A stretch of DNA of 64,000 bases from assembly GCA_045657665.1 (NCBI GenBank), contig JAZOTN010000020.1, positions 124,001 through 188,000 on the forward strand. Direction: 5' to 3'. The notes beneath the pieces were generated by a model that saw only the letters and a list, made by a program, of their open reading frames with translations, was not told where the DNA came from and did no database searches. Shown piece by piece: positions 44,667 to 54,642 of this stretch; the stretch's first letter is position 1, and the number at the start of each line of letters is the position of its first letter. The position numbers and the translations under genes were made by a program. This DNA comes from RUG12461 sp045657665 (GTDB taxonomy: Bacteria; Bacillota; Clostridia; Lachnospirales; Lachnospiraceae).

Positions 44667-44709
44667 CTGGTTTTCTCCCTATAGTCGATCCGATATTATT
44701 GCTGCGACA

Positions 44710-44900
44710 GGATTCTGCGATCTGATGTAGCTGTTTCAAAGCAGACATTTGCGTCATCGGCGCAGATTTTGTGCGGATGCCTTGTGCGTCGTTTGCATGT
44801 TTGAGCAGAGCGAGTTTGCAAACGACGTGCATAATAAGGCGAAGCGCAAAATCAAGTCGATAGCAGTCTGCGTAAAGCAGCTATATCAGAAGCAGAATCC
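44710..44900. repeat. 191-bp imperfect inverted repeat between the 2498-aa gene and its GNAT gene
   Basis: The arms begin GGATTCTGC and end GCAGAATCC. Over about 88 positions each they match in blocks: TCTGATGTAGCTG/TCTGATATAGCTG, GCAGAC, GATTTTG, GCCTT and a perfect GTCGTTTGCA at the centre. This leaves a small loop that contains TGTTTGAGCAGAGCG. In RNA it would form one very long hairpin covering most of the 244-bp intergenic gap. It contains no gene. Possible roles are mRNA stability or attenuation, or a palindromic mobile element. Confidence 0.7.
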
Positions 44901-44910
44901 TCCGTGTTTG

Positions 44911-47900
44911 CTACAGCAATCCGGTCATGGACTCCATCTGCTGCTCCAAAAGACCGAGGATACTGAAATACTGACTGCCGCCGTAAATCTTGAAGACCGT
45001 CTGCACAAGCAAAGGTTTCAGGTAGTTCTCATAAAACCGTTTATTGTATTCCTTTGCCACCTCCTGATCTTCGCCGGGACCCATTTCTTTCGGATCGAAC
45101 CCGAGACGCTTTGCGATAGAGCTGCGGATCCTCGCGATCTCCGCGGGATGGGAGCGCCTTGAAAGCTCCATATCCTGCTTCATCCAGGAAAGGAACTGTC
45201 TGGCCCTGCCGTAGAACATTTCTTCGGTGACATCGCCTACTTCATCGTCTTCTTTCACGAACCAGCTCCCGGCCTTGATCCGGCCCTTCATGCCGCTGTA
45301 GATCCGTTCAAAGATCAGTGACTGCATGACTTCCGCGCCGTTGAAATCATAGTCATTGTCAGTCTCCTGCTTGCTATGTTCGAGGCCTTCCTGTTGATTC
45401 TGCATTGTATCGAAAGCCAGATCCACGTCGTCCTGACTGAATTCCTCCTGCTGCCAGATCTTTGCGGTATCATCGACAATGCTCCGGTCAAGAGCGCCAA
45501 GAAGCTTTTCCTTGCCCTTGTTTTTCGCCTGAAGCTCTCCCATCTGCTCCACGGAACGGCCTCTTTTCGCGTGACCGATCATCTGGGCAGAACCGCTGGC
45601 CACCTCGGTGGTCTTTCCGTTCCGGTTGTATTTATAATTTCTTGACGTACCGCTGGTGAGATGCTTCAGCTGCTCGCTGATGTCGCTTTCCTCGAAGAGG
45701 GCAACCTCTTCCCGGTGGCGGGCCTTTCGATACTCATTATCGTAGATCATCCCCATACGGTTCAGCATCCCGATGAACGCTGCAAAAGAGTTTCTGAGGC
45801 GGACATCTCCCCCGGCTTCGTTGTAATAGAAGTCGCTGACTTTTTTCACTCCGTCTGCAAATTTCCTGCTCTGGGCTGTGATCATGTCAGGGGTCATGTC
45901 TTGGAATGCTCCAAGGTCCTCAACGAATCTTCCATAAGGAATGCTGATGGTATCCGAGAGTTTTCCGCCCAAAGGAAGACTATTTAAGGTCGTTGAAACT
46001 TTTTCCACCAGCTTGCCGATCTCTTCACTGACCTTCCCGGCGATCTCTGTGTAACTTAACTTCTCGTCAAACTCCTCTCCCAGGGCATTGATCTCAGTCT
46101 TATCTTCCTGCTGGATCTCCATGATCCGCTGCATAGTGGTAGTGGGATCATAGGCCTCCAGCTTTGTGCCGTTATCCTGCTGCATCCGCTTCAGCTCATC
46201 TTCTGTGAGCTGTTTCTCGCCGTATCTTGCAAAAGAAAGATCCTCATTTGAGGTTTTTTTGAGATAAGTCGCACCGCTGAGAAGCTTCGTGACAGGCGAA
46301 ACCATGGACACCAGCGGCTCCAGTGCCAAAGCGCCTCCGAGGCGAAGGGCTCCTTTCTGCAGAATGTCCGAAGTATTGATGCCGGCGTTTTTTGTCACCT
46401 CCGCCACAAAGGTGGTGCAATTTCTGGAGAGCAGGTTGTATCCTCCGGCGGGGTATCTTTCCGCCTCCAGCAGGATCTGGTTGATCTGGCGGTTCGTCAC
46501 CGGATAATCCTTTCCTGCCGCATAGGTGCTGTTTCTCTCATCCCAGAGCTCGCCGGGGATGAGGGCCCCGTGGGCCGCCTGGGCACCGCCGGACCGGAGA
46601 GCGTTGGTGACGCCACCGCCGTGCCCCAGGCCTCCTCTTGGACCGAAGCCTACATCGATCTTGTATCTGGTGCGCCTTCCGAAGGAGGGTTCTCTCCTGG
46701 TGTAGTTCAGCCGCATCCAGGCGTGGTTGCCGTGGGCGTATTCGCCCTGTTCATTCATGTCAGAGGGAACGGCAACGGTGACAGTGGGCTCCTTTTCCGG
46801 ATCCCCTGCCGTCTCCATGGCCCAGTTCATGGGCACACGGCTGGTATCCGCCATGACTTCCTGATCATTTGCTCCGGATCGGACGGTTTCCAGTTCCTCA
46901 GCGATCTTTGCCTGATACTCTTCGGAGGCGTTCTTTGCGGTCTTCTGCATGCCGGAGGTCTTCTTCTTGCCCCACCTGAGGACAAAATTGACTCCGGACA
47001 CAATGCCGTTTCCAAGCCATTTCACGGGCTTCCCCACAAAATGCGGAATGCCGAAAAGAGCCCACCCGATGCCTTTCGCCACTTTGTCTTTGGTGCGGAG
47101 CTTCGGTGCTTCGAAGGTGTGTTTTGCAGCCATCTTCTGCTCGATGGGTTCTTCGATGGCACCCTCCGGGATTTCTTCCTCCCGCCCCCCCGTAAGAGTA
47201 AAGTCATCTTTGGATTTTTTCCGTCTCGCTCTGACAGGCTTATACTCTGGCATTACGATCTGCGACCGCGCGGCTTCCCTCTGTTTGCGGAGAGCCTCAG
47301 CCTCTTCCTTGGCCAGCCTTCTGGCTTCCTTCTTGGCAGCTTCCTGCTGCTCCTCATTCAGCTCATGCTCACCTTTTTCGTCCTCGTAATCGCCTTCCTT
47401 CAGCTCATTCTCCAGCTTATTCAGCTCTTTGTCATCATCTTCCGAATCCCGTTCCAGTATCCGGTTCATTCGTTCCTCATCCATGCCCGTGTTGAGGATG
47501 TCGTAATCATCAAAGGAATCATCCAGATTCTCTTCTTCATTGACAGGCGGGACATTCTCATTCACGGGCGGCTCATTCTCATTTTTCACCGGCGGCGCTG
47601 CCGGGGGTTTCGGAACATTCTTTTTTATCCGCTTTTCAAGGGATTTTCTGGTCTCCCATTTCTCGGGGGCGGCATAGCCTGTTTCGCCCTTTGCCATCAT
47701 GCCCCGGATCAGGAAAAAGACATAACGGAGCTTTCCGTCCTGATTCTGCTTCATGGCATAGGAGGAAATGTCATTGCGCAGCTGACCCATCTCTCCCTCT
47801 CCCGTAGCAGACGGAGCGTTGCTCTTCATTACGGTCTCTGGAGTAAGGCGAAGGAGCCCGTCCAGGATCCCTTCAAAGGATTTGAACTGCCTGAAAATGC

Positions 47901-50900
47901 TTCTGCAAAGTCCCTTAAAGGGAATCGCCCTCTCCTCTGCGTCATCCTTGCCGGTACGATAAAAAGCATATTTTTTGATCCCACGTGCCCTCTTGGAAAG
48001 CAGCATGATCTGCTCCAGGAATTCCTTATGGAGTTCATCCGCATTTGCAATTTCGTTTCCATCCATCTCCATGGGCAAAACCGTCTTCGTAAGAAGCTGG
48101 ATGAAACCCTCGATCCCGTTACGGAGTTCTTCGATCTCGGTATTTCTCGTCTTGTCCGCGAAGAGTCCCAGGATTCCGCTCTTATGCTTGTTGAGGTTTG
48201 ACTGCATCCTCCGGAGAGACTGGATAAAGGTCTGCTCTTCCCCTTCCTTTGCCTCGATGTTTGCTTCCTCCTGCTCCGCAAGGATCCGGTCGATCTCCTG
48301 CTCCTCCAGGGGCTTCTCTTCCTTCGGAGGTTCCTCCTTCTTCGGCTCTTCCTGCTCGGGAGGCTCGACCTTCTCTTCTTCCTTCTTCTCCTCGAGACTG
48401 TCTAAAAGCTCCTGCTCATGCTTTCTCTTGTTCTTTACAGCATCAGCATCCTCCTGATCCCAGCGTTTGTATGTTTCCATGGTCTGCTTCATTTCATTCA
48501 TATCCGCAGAGCCAAGCAGGGCACGGAAACGGGAGAGGGTCTTGTTTTCCCTGGTTTTTTCCTTCTCGCTCATATCTTTGGATATGGGATCCAGGACCTC
48601 CATATGCATCTCCATCTCCTCATTGGTGAGATGCAGATCGGCATCTTTCAGAGTTGGACGGCTGGTGAGCTTTCCTTCGATATCACCGTCCTTGATCAGC
48701 GGAGCGCCGAGCACCATCACTCTTGCCCAGAGATGTTCTCCCTTCTGGAACAGATTGTTTTTGGACAGGATCTCCACAGTACGATAGGATGCCTGACCGA
48801 ATTTGTATAACATGCCGTTTGCGATGCCGTAAACCTTTTCTACCAGTGCGGACCGTTTTTCATCAGCATCATCAGCAGCCAGGTACCCCGTTGCGGACAC
48901 ATCTAATGCACTGAAAATCTTGGCGATCCCGGCCGCTTCGCTGCCGATATCCGTTTTTGTGTTAAAAGTGCCGGAAAGGGCGGTAATGAGGTTATCGAGA
49001 TGCCCGATGATGTTATTGTACTGCTCCTCATTATTTCCATCTTCCACACCTGTGGTGACCAAATCGGTCCGGAGCTCTTTCAGGCTGTCCAGATAGGTCT
49101 GCCCGCTTTCAGTGCCGGGAGCGACCTCTTCTTTACGGTCTGCGGAAGCCGAGGCCAGAGCTTCTCCCGAAGCGTTGGCGTCCTGAACGGCTTCATACAT
49201 CATCAACTCTTCCTGCGAGAAGCCCTCTCCGTTCTTCTCACGGATGGAACGCAGCTTCTCTTCAAACTCTTCTTTGGTGTAGTTTCCGAACATCTTATTT
49301 GTGAAAACGGCACTCCGCCTGTTGAGGAACTCCTCAATGGGCTCTCTCATCTTCAGCGCACGGCGAACCTTCTGCAGGTTCTCTTCGCTGACGGCACCGT
49401 TCGCGTCAGGGCGCTTTGAAAGGAGCGCCTTGATCTGGGCTGCGGCCATATTATACCGGAGGAGTCTCGGGATCATATCCGGGAAGTCTGTATCGGGAAC
49501 ACTCTGCGCCGCTGCCGGATCAAAATTCAGATAGGTATTGACCACACGGTTGATCGCCCTGCCAACTGCGGCTGTATCGACTCGCTTCGTATCCTCCAGT
49601 CCCTCCGGGAGCAGACGCTCGTCGTCTTTGACACTGGCGGTTGTGGTAACGCAGCGTGCCGCAAGGGACTTTCGAAGTTCCTTTTCCGCTTCGATCCTGG
49701 CCTTCTTTTCTTCTTCCTCCCGCTTTTTTGCCTCCTGCTCTTCCTTGGACATACCAAGGGTCCCTTCTGCCTCTTCTTTGACCGCAGACTGGTAGACTTC
49801 TTCCCGGTTGGGCTGGTACTCCTTGAATTTGTATGTGTCCTCAAGCGGCGTCTCTCCCTCGAAGGAATCCAGGAGAAAACGGTTTGCAAGGCGCGTGATC
49901 ACAAGAAGCCTCTTCCGGAGTGCAGGATTTGCCGCTTCCGCAGTGGTCTCATAGGCGGTGGGCGCTGCCGTCAGCAGATGGAAGAGGTCATTCCGGATCT
50001 TTCCGACGGCGGTAATGGCCTGATCCTGCCTCCCGTTTCTCCACTCCATGCGCTCCTGGTAGTCTTTTCGCTTCTCTACGTTATCCTTATCCTTAAGATA
50101 CTTATCCTGCTTGTCCTTCAGGTCATTCAGCTCGTTTTCCACGTCTCTGGACTTCCGGTCCAGCTCTTTGGATTTCTTCCCGTCGAAGGTAGAAGAGTTC
50201 TTCATGGCGTCGGTAAGCTCGCGCATGACCTTGTTCAGCTCAAGCTGCTTTGCATTGACCTTATCATCGTACTCTTTCTGTTTGTCCAGGTCCTCCACGA
50301 ACCATTTTTTCAGATCCTCAAAGCTGATCTTCTGCTCTCTGGCCAGCTTCTCCATGAATTCGTTGACCAGATTCTGTTCTTCCGGCGTAAGACGGTCGAT
50401 GTGCTTTTTAATATCATCATCGGTGATGGATTCATCGGTAAGAAGACGGAGCTTTGCAAACAGCGCAAGACCTGACGCGGGATTCAAAAGTTCCCTCGCC
50501 ACCTCTGCGATCGTCATGTTTTTCTGGTTGTTTACAAGATCCTTCCGGTCTTCTTTCTTGGTGCCGCGGCCTTCATCACGCTGATCCCGGTATTCATCCA
50601 GCATGGTAAGGAAAACCTTCTCATGGGGGAACCGTTTTTTCCCGGGAAGCTTTGCACGGATCTCATCCTTTGTGTAGGGATAGATCGATTCGTACATCAA
50701 TACCGGATCCGTGAGATCCTCCTTACCCTTTACACCGGCTTCGTGGGACTGGCTCAGCACCTCATAGATCGTATTGCGGCGCGTAGGTACAAGATAGGCA
50801 AGGAGCGCCAGACGGAAATTGAAAAGGATCTTTTCATCCGTAGTCAGAAACCGGTACATCGCCAGCATATTCCGGGCGGTTTTGGGGCTGTTCATAAGAC

Positions 50901-52407
50901 GTCCCGTTTCCGCCTTCGGATCCTTGACGACCTTTTCCGCGTCCTCCGTGGTCAGGAAATTCTTTTCGTTCAGTTCCCTGCCGATCTGCTTGTCGCGGTC
51001 CTTCATGATCCCGTCGAGCTTATCGGAGGTATCGTCTTTGTTCAGTTTTTCGGAGCCCTTAAGGAGCCCTCTTTCCTGGGCTTTTTTATCCCGCATCTCT
51101 TTTCGCTGCTCATATTTGATGCGGTCCAGAACTCTCTTCTGGGCTTCCGTCATGCCCATACGGTATTTATCCTTGACAGTGGCGGGATCCAGTCCCTGCC
51201 GCATGAGCATATACTTATGACGGTCGCTTAAATTGTTATAGTCGATCTCGAAGGGCTTTGGCTTATCCCCTCCCGTAAAGAAATTCTTGACGGACTGCCA
51301 CACGCCCTTGATCCCTGTCTGTTTCGGCTGAGCCGCCTTTCTCTTCTGTTCTTCTTCCTCCACGGAAAAAGGCTTGAGCCATTTCTTATCTTTTTTCCGG
51401 TTTCTCGCTTCCTCCGTCGCTTCTCTGGTACCGGCCACATCCATGATGGCCTGGCGGTTTTCGCCCAGTCCCTCGTCACCGATGATGTTGTTTTGTTCCT
51501 CATCGTTCAGTTTCTGGAATTCCTCCAGAGCCATGTGGTTGATGCCTCTGCCGTCCTGCGCCACCTTATTGGAAGTCAGGCCGATATTCATGGAATTCTT
51601 ATCCCGGAACATATCGTTCAGGGTTTTCTTCCGCATATTCTCTCCGGAGTAGAAATCAATATGATGATTCGTGACCTCTTCTTCTTCTACTTCTACTTCT
51701 TCCCCTTCCCCTTCTTCTCCTTCTTCCCTTTTCCTTTTCTTTTTTACTTTTTTCCTGGTCTCAAAATCAGTACCGCCTTCGAGGTCGATACCGCCGGTAT
51801 TCATGGCATTGTCAAGGAGCGCCATCTGATCCAGCAGAGTTCCCTTTTCTGTCATCTGCTCCCGGATATACTGGGCACCCTTTCTCGTGTCCTGAATGGA
51901 ATTGTCCGTGATGGTATAGCCCTGTCCGCCGATACCGGTGCCTCCCAGCATCAGGCTGGAAAGGATCTGACCCTCATCATCTTTGATGCTGGCTTCAGAC
52001 AGACCCTGGGCGTACGCCTCGTTTTCCTCCTTTTCCAGATCGTCCAGCCTCTTTTTCGCATCTGCCATGGCTTTGTCCAGATGCTTCTTCAGCTCCTCAT
52101 CCTCAGGAGTCTTCTTCTCCTTGGCTTCGATCTTTTTCAGCTGCTCCTCCACCTTCTTGATGGAGTCTTCGATCTCGTTCCTCTTATTGCTGTGGATCCC
52201 ATGTACATCCTCTTTGACACGGTCGATCTGGTTGTAGGCAATCAGGACGTTGCTGACATGCACAAGCGCAGCCTGACCCTCTTTCTTGACGGCTTCGTCA
52301 TCATAAAGGGCCTTAGTGAAGTCGGTTTCAAACTGGTCTGCCTCTATTTTCCAGTCCGGGTGCTTATAAATCTCTTCAAAAGCCTCGGTTTCGTATGCTT
52401 CTGCCAT
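44911..52407 (-). CDS. Giant protein (2498 aa) with permuted papain-like domain near the C-terminus
   Basis: First large gene after the two AAA+ genes. Mostly helical and charged, with several low-complexity acidic linkers (about 220-255, 1340-1375, and a Pro/Asn/Glu-rich one at 1590-1650). An amphipathic, glycine-rich hydrophobic stretch (IGWALFGIPHFVGKPVKWLG) lies near 1790-1830. Residues about 1880-2010 carry His in AHGNHAWMRLNY and, about 100 residues later, Cys in GGYNLLSRNCTTFVAEVTKNAG. The His-before-Cys order with an NCTTF helix start is typical of circularly permuted papain folds (LRAT/PPPDE/DUF4105-like). No signal peptide. AAGGGGGG precedes ATG. Likely a cargo/effector by position and domain, not proven. 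Confidence 0.85.
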   Translation of the reverse strand: MAEAYETEAFEEIYKHPDWKIEADQFETDFTKALYDDEAVKKEGQAALVHVSNVLIAYNQIDRVKEDVHGIHSNKRNEIEDSIKKVEEQLKKIEAKEKKTPEDEELKKHLDKAMADAKKRLDDLEKEENEAYAQGLSEASIKDDEGQILSSLMLGGTGIGGQGYTITDNSIQDTRKGAQYIREQMTEKGTLLDQMALLDNAMNTGGIDLEGGTDFETRKKVKKKRKREEGEEGEGEEVEVEEEEVTNHHIDFYSGENMRKKTLNDMFRDKNSMNIGLTSNKVAQDGRGINHMALEEFQKLNDEEQNNIIGDEGLGENRQAIMDVAGTREATEEARNRKKDKKWLKPFSVEEEEQKRKAAQPKQTGIKGVWQSVKNFFTGGDKPKPFEIDYNNLSDRHKYMLMRQGLDPATVKDKYRMGMTEAQKRVLDRIKYEQRKEMRDKKAQERGLLKGSEKLNKDDTSDKLDGIMKDRDKQIGRELNEKNFLTTEDAEKVVKDPKAETGRLMNSPKTARNMLAMYRFLTTDEKILFNFRLALLAYLVPTRRNTIYEVLSQSHEAGVKGKEDLTDPVLMYESIYPYTKDEIRAKLPGKKRFPHEKVFLTMLDEYRDQRDEGRGTKKEDRKDLVNNQKNMTIAEVARELLNPASGLALFAKLRLLTDESITDDDIKKHIDRLTPEEQNLVNEFMEKLAREQKISFEDLKKWFVEDLDKQKEYDDKVNAKQLELNKVMRELTDAMKNSSTFDGKKSKELDRKSRDVENELNDLKDKQDKYLKDKDNVEKRKDYQERMEWRNGRQDQAITAVGKIRNDLFHLLTAAPTAYETTAEAANPALRKRLLVITRLANRFLLDSFEGETPLEDTYKFKEYQPNREEVYQSAVKEEAEGTLGMSKEEQEAKKREEEEKKARIEAEKELRKSLAARCVTTTASVKDDERLLPEGLEDTKRVDTAAVGRAINRVVNTYLNFDPAAAQSVPDTDFPDMIPRLLRYNMAAAQIKALLSKRPDANGAVSEENLQKVRRALKMREPIEEFLNRRSAVFTNKMFGNYTKEEFEEKLRSIREKNGEGFSQEELMMYEAVQDANASGEALASASADRKEEVAPGTESGQTYLDSLKELRTDLVTTGVEDGNNEEQYNNIIGHLDNLITALSGTFNTKTDIGSEAAGIAKIFSALDVSATGYLAADDADEKRSALVEKVYGIANGMLYKFGQASYRTVEILSKNNLFQKGEHLWARVMVLGAPLIKDGDIEGKLTSRPTLKDADLHLTNEEMEMHMEVLDPISKDMSEKEKTRENKTLSRFRALLGSADMNEMKQTMETYKRWDQEDADAVKNKRKHEQELLDSLEEKKEEEKVEPPEQEEPKKEEPPKEEKPLEEQEIDRILAEQEEANIEAKEGEEQTFIQSLRRMQSNLNKHKSGILGLFADKTRNTEIEELRNGIEGFIQLLTKTVLPMEMDGNEIANADELHKEFLEQIMLLSKRARGIKKYAFYRTGKDDAEERAIPFKGLCRSIFRQFKSFEGILDGLLRLTPETVMKSNAPSATGEGEMGQLRNDISSYAMKQNQDGKLRYVFFLIRGMMAKGETGYAAPEKWETRKSLEKRIKKNVPKPPAAPPVKNENEPPVNENVPPVNEEENLDDSFDDYDILNTGMDEERMNRILERDSEDDDKELNKLENELKEGDYEDEKGEHELNEEQQEAAKKEARRLAKEEAEALRKQREAARSQIVMPEYKPVRARRKKSKDDFTLTGGREEEIPEGAIEEPIEQKMAAKHTFEAPKLRTKDKVAKGIGWALFGIPHFVGKPVKWLGNGIVSGVNFVLRWGKKKTSGMQKTAKNASEEYQAKIAEELETVRSGANDQEVMADTSRVPMNWAMETAGDPEKEPTVTVAVPSDMNEQGEYAHGNHAWMRLNYTRREPSFGRRTRYKIDVGFGPRGGLGHGGGVTNALRSGGAQAAHGALIPGELWDERNSTYAAGKDYPVTNRQINQILLEAERYPAGGYNLLSRNCTTFVAEVTKNAGINTSDILQKGALRLGGALALEPLVSMVSPVTKLLSGATYLKKTSNEDLSFARYGEKQLTEDELKRMQQDNGTKLEAYDPTTTMQRIMEIQQEDKTEINALGEEFDEKLSYTEIAGKVSEEIGKLVEKVSTTLNSLPLGGKLSDTISIPYGRFVEDLGAFQDMTPDMITAQSRKFADGVKKVSDFYYNEAGGDVRLRNSFAAFIGMLNRMGMIYDNEYRKARHREEVALFEESDISEQLKHLTSGTSRNYKYNRNGKTTEVASGSAQMIGHAKRGRSVEQMGELQAKNKGKEKLLGALDRSIVDDTAKIWQQEEFSQDDVDLAFDTMQNQQEGLEHSKQETDNDYDFNGAEVMQSLIFERIYSGMKGRIKAGSWFVKEDDEVGDVTEEMFYGRARQFLSWMKQDMELSRRSHPAEIARIRSSIAKRLGFDPKEMGPGEDQEVAKEYNKRFYENYLKPLLVQTVFKIYGGSQYFSILGLLEQQMESMTGLL

Positions 52408-52425
52408 GGCGGTATCCCCCCTTGG

Positions 52426-54642
52426 TTACTTACGGTATCCGCGGATGATAGCCTGCTGGAGCTCAGTGCCCACTCCCATGCGGCCGATCTTCATGCATTC
52501 CGCGTCTACGGCTTCCACGATGTCCTGATAGGTGATCTCCCTGTTTTCCGCAGCAGCACGGTAGGAAACATCCACGGAGATCGACTTGATGTTGCTTCCG
52601 GTAAGCGTCAGCGCATTTGCAAGGAGCCTCAGATCGATCTCCTTTGAAAGCGGCGTACCTTCCGGAAAGGCATTGTTCCAGAGCATGAGACGCGTCTCCT
52701 CCGAAGGCTCTTCGATCGGAATGATATAGGTGATCCGGCGCTTGAAGGCCGCGTCAAAATTCTGCATGTTATTTGTTGCGAGGATCGAGATCCCGGGATA
52801 CTCCTCGATCTTCTGAAGGAGATAGCTGGTCTCGGCATTCGCATATTTATCATGAGAGGAAGAAACCTCGGTTCTCTTTGAGAACAGGGAATCCGCCTCA
52901 TCAAAAAACAGGATCGCATTGGAGTTCCTTGCGGCATCAAACACCGCACCCAGATTCTTTTCGGTCTCGCCGATGTACTTGCTGCTGATCTGGGAAAGAT
53001 CGATCCGGTAGATATCAAGCCCCAGCTCTTTTGCAAGCACCTGCGCCGCCATCGTCTTTCCGGTACCGGGCGGGCCGTAAAGCACCACCGATACTCCGCG
53101 TCCGTAAGGAAGCTTTTTGGCGAAGCCGTAATCGTCATTGACGACCTTGCGATAAAGCACGCGGTCACATACACGGCGAAGAAGCTTCTCCGTCCTCTCA
53201 TCCACCTTGAGATCCTCCCAGGTGAACGGACTCTTAAGGAGCTTTGCGGTATCCTTGAACTGTACGGCACAGATCCGCCGGATCTGTTCCTCCAGGCATT
53301 CCTTTGTAAGATTATACGAACCATCCCACCCGCGGGCAGCATGGATTGCATTCGTCAGTGCTTCCCGGATCCGTCCGGGGTTCATCGTATACTTGGAAAC
53401 GAGCTCCTCAAGATCCAGATCTTCCGGATAATCCGCTTCAAGCTCCCTTCCGAAGCAGATCCAGAGCGAAAGCTGTGCCGAAAAATCCGCCTCCGGCATT
53501 TTGATACGGTAAACGGAGTCGCGGAGACTCCCTGCCGCATCCGTGGATAGAGGTTTTTTCGTGCCGAGGAACAGGATCTCGAGAGAGCTCTGAAGCTCCG
53601 AAAGGAGATACATCGCCGGGAATGCACCCTGCACCTCGTCGGCGTTATAAAGATAAAGCACCGAATCCTCAAAAACGGATTTCAGGATCATATCCCGCGC
53701 CATGCTCTGCTGGCGGTTCCCGTCCAGTGAAAGAAGCTTTTTCAAGTCGACCGAGATCACCGGCATTTCAAAATCCGCCGACAACAGCCGCATGAGAAAT
53801 CTCCTGCCGCTCCCGTCCTCGCCGCAAAGCTCGATGATACCGGGTTTCCCGTCTTTAAAAAGCGCTGCAAAAACCCGTCCCGCTTCCTCTTCGAGCTTCG
53901 GAAAACAGGTATATTCATCGTCCTCCGCCGGATGCAGCTCCTCTGCGCATAGCCGGAGCTGACCGAGCGCGATCGGTTCCCCGAGCGCTGCAAGCAGCGC
54001 CGGCTGGCAGATCCGAAGCGGCATGAAAAGCTGTTCCGCATCGCGCCTCGGATCACTTTTTTCAAGAAGATAACGGTTCAAAAAGGAGTCAGGCCTAAGG
54101 AGCACTGCTGCCTTCCGCTCGCTCTCCTGAAGATAGAACCGTGCAAGGTCAAGCGTCAGTCCCGCCGTGGGACCTGCGGTCTCCTCCTTTTCGCCCTGCA
54201 AAATGCCAAAAACCCTCTGATATTTGCGGTTCTGGGAAAACGCAAAGGTCAGAAGAAACGCAAGGAATTCAAGATGCGAAAGCCCGCTCCGGCTCAGCAT
54301 CTTCGCGATCGGAAGAGTATGCTCCTCTTTGATCGCTTCTCCCATGATCAAATCGTCATAGATCCCCCGGATCCTATCCGTTGCCGGGAACTCTGTCGGC
54401 GCAAAAGGCTCCAGAGACAACATCAGCGCCGTGTCACCGGGGATCGCTCCCACACGGTCCCTAAGCTCTTCCACGCGCTGCTCACGCTGGTAGATCGCGG
54501 TCAGGCACAGCATGTCCACAAACGAAAACCAGGCGTTCCTCTCCTCCTCCACCGTCGTGATCGGCATCAGCGGGAGCGCCTTCTCATATTCCTCCAGGAA
54601 CCCATAAGGATCCGTCATACTTTCGGCAGTCTTTTTACTCAA
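52426..54642 (-). CDS. AAA+ ATPase of the contractile-injection-system type (second of a tandem pair)
   Basis: A 738-aa protein with two AAA-like modules. The first (about 265-420) keeps only the outline, with GEDGSGRRF in place of a Walker A. The second is complete: Walker A YGPPGTGKT near 521, pore-loop region SSKYIGET, Walker B ILFFDEADSLF near 579, sensor 1 LATNN and an arginine-finger region AAFKRRITYI. Tandem ATPases of this kind (Afp15-like) are core or near-core genes of extracellular contractile injection systems and are needed for assembly. ATG overlaps the stop of the upstream AAA+ gene (ATGA), so the pair is translationally coupled and may form a mixed ring. Confidence 0.88.
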   Translation of the reverse strand: MSKKTAESMTDPYGFLEEYEKALPLMPITTVEEERNAWFSFVDMLCLTAIYQREQRVEELRDRVGAIPGDTALMLSLEPFAPTEFPATDRIRGIYDDLIMGEAIKEEHTLPIAKMLSRSGLSHLEFLAFLLTFAFSQNRKYQRVFGILQGEKEETAGPTAGLTLDLARFYLQESERKAAVLLRPDSFLNRYLLEKSDPRRDAEQLFMPLRICQPALLAALGEPIALGQLRLCAEELHPAEDDEYTCFPKLEEEAGRVFAALFKDGKPGIIELCGEDGSGRRFLMRLLSADFEMPVISVDLKKLLSLDGNRQQSMARDMILKSVFEDSVLYLYNADEVQGAFPAMYLLSELQSSLEILFLGTKKPLSTDAAGSLRDSVYRIKMPEADFSAQLSLWICFGRELEADYPEDLDLEELVSKYTMNPGRIREALTNAIHAARGWDGSYNLTKECLEEQIRRICAVQFKDTAKLLKSPFTWEDLKVDERTEKLLRRVCDRVLYRKVVNDDYGFAKKLPYGRGVSVVLYGPPGTGKTMAAQVLAKELGLDIYRIDLSQISSKYIGETEKNLGAVFDAARNSNAILFFDEADSLFSKRTEVSSSHDKYANAETSYLLQKIEEYPGISILATNNMQNFDAAFKRRITYIIPIEEPSEETRLMLWNNAFPEGTPLSKEIDLRLLANALTLTGSNIKSISVDVSYRAAAENREITYQDIVEAVDAECMKIGRMGVGTELQQAIIRGYRK

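Noticed and set aside
46570..48201. 543-codon plus-strand open frame inside the 2498-aa gene
   Set aside because: It is an antisense shadow of a gene with strong codon bias. It has no ribosome site and a low-complexity product.
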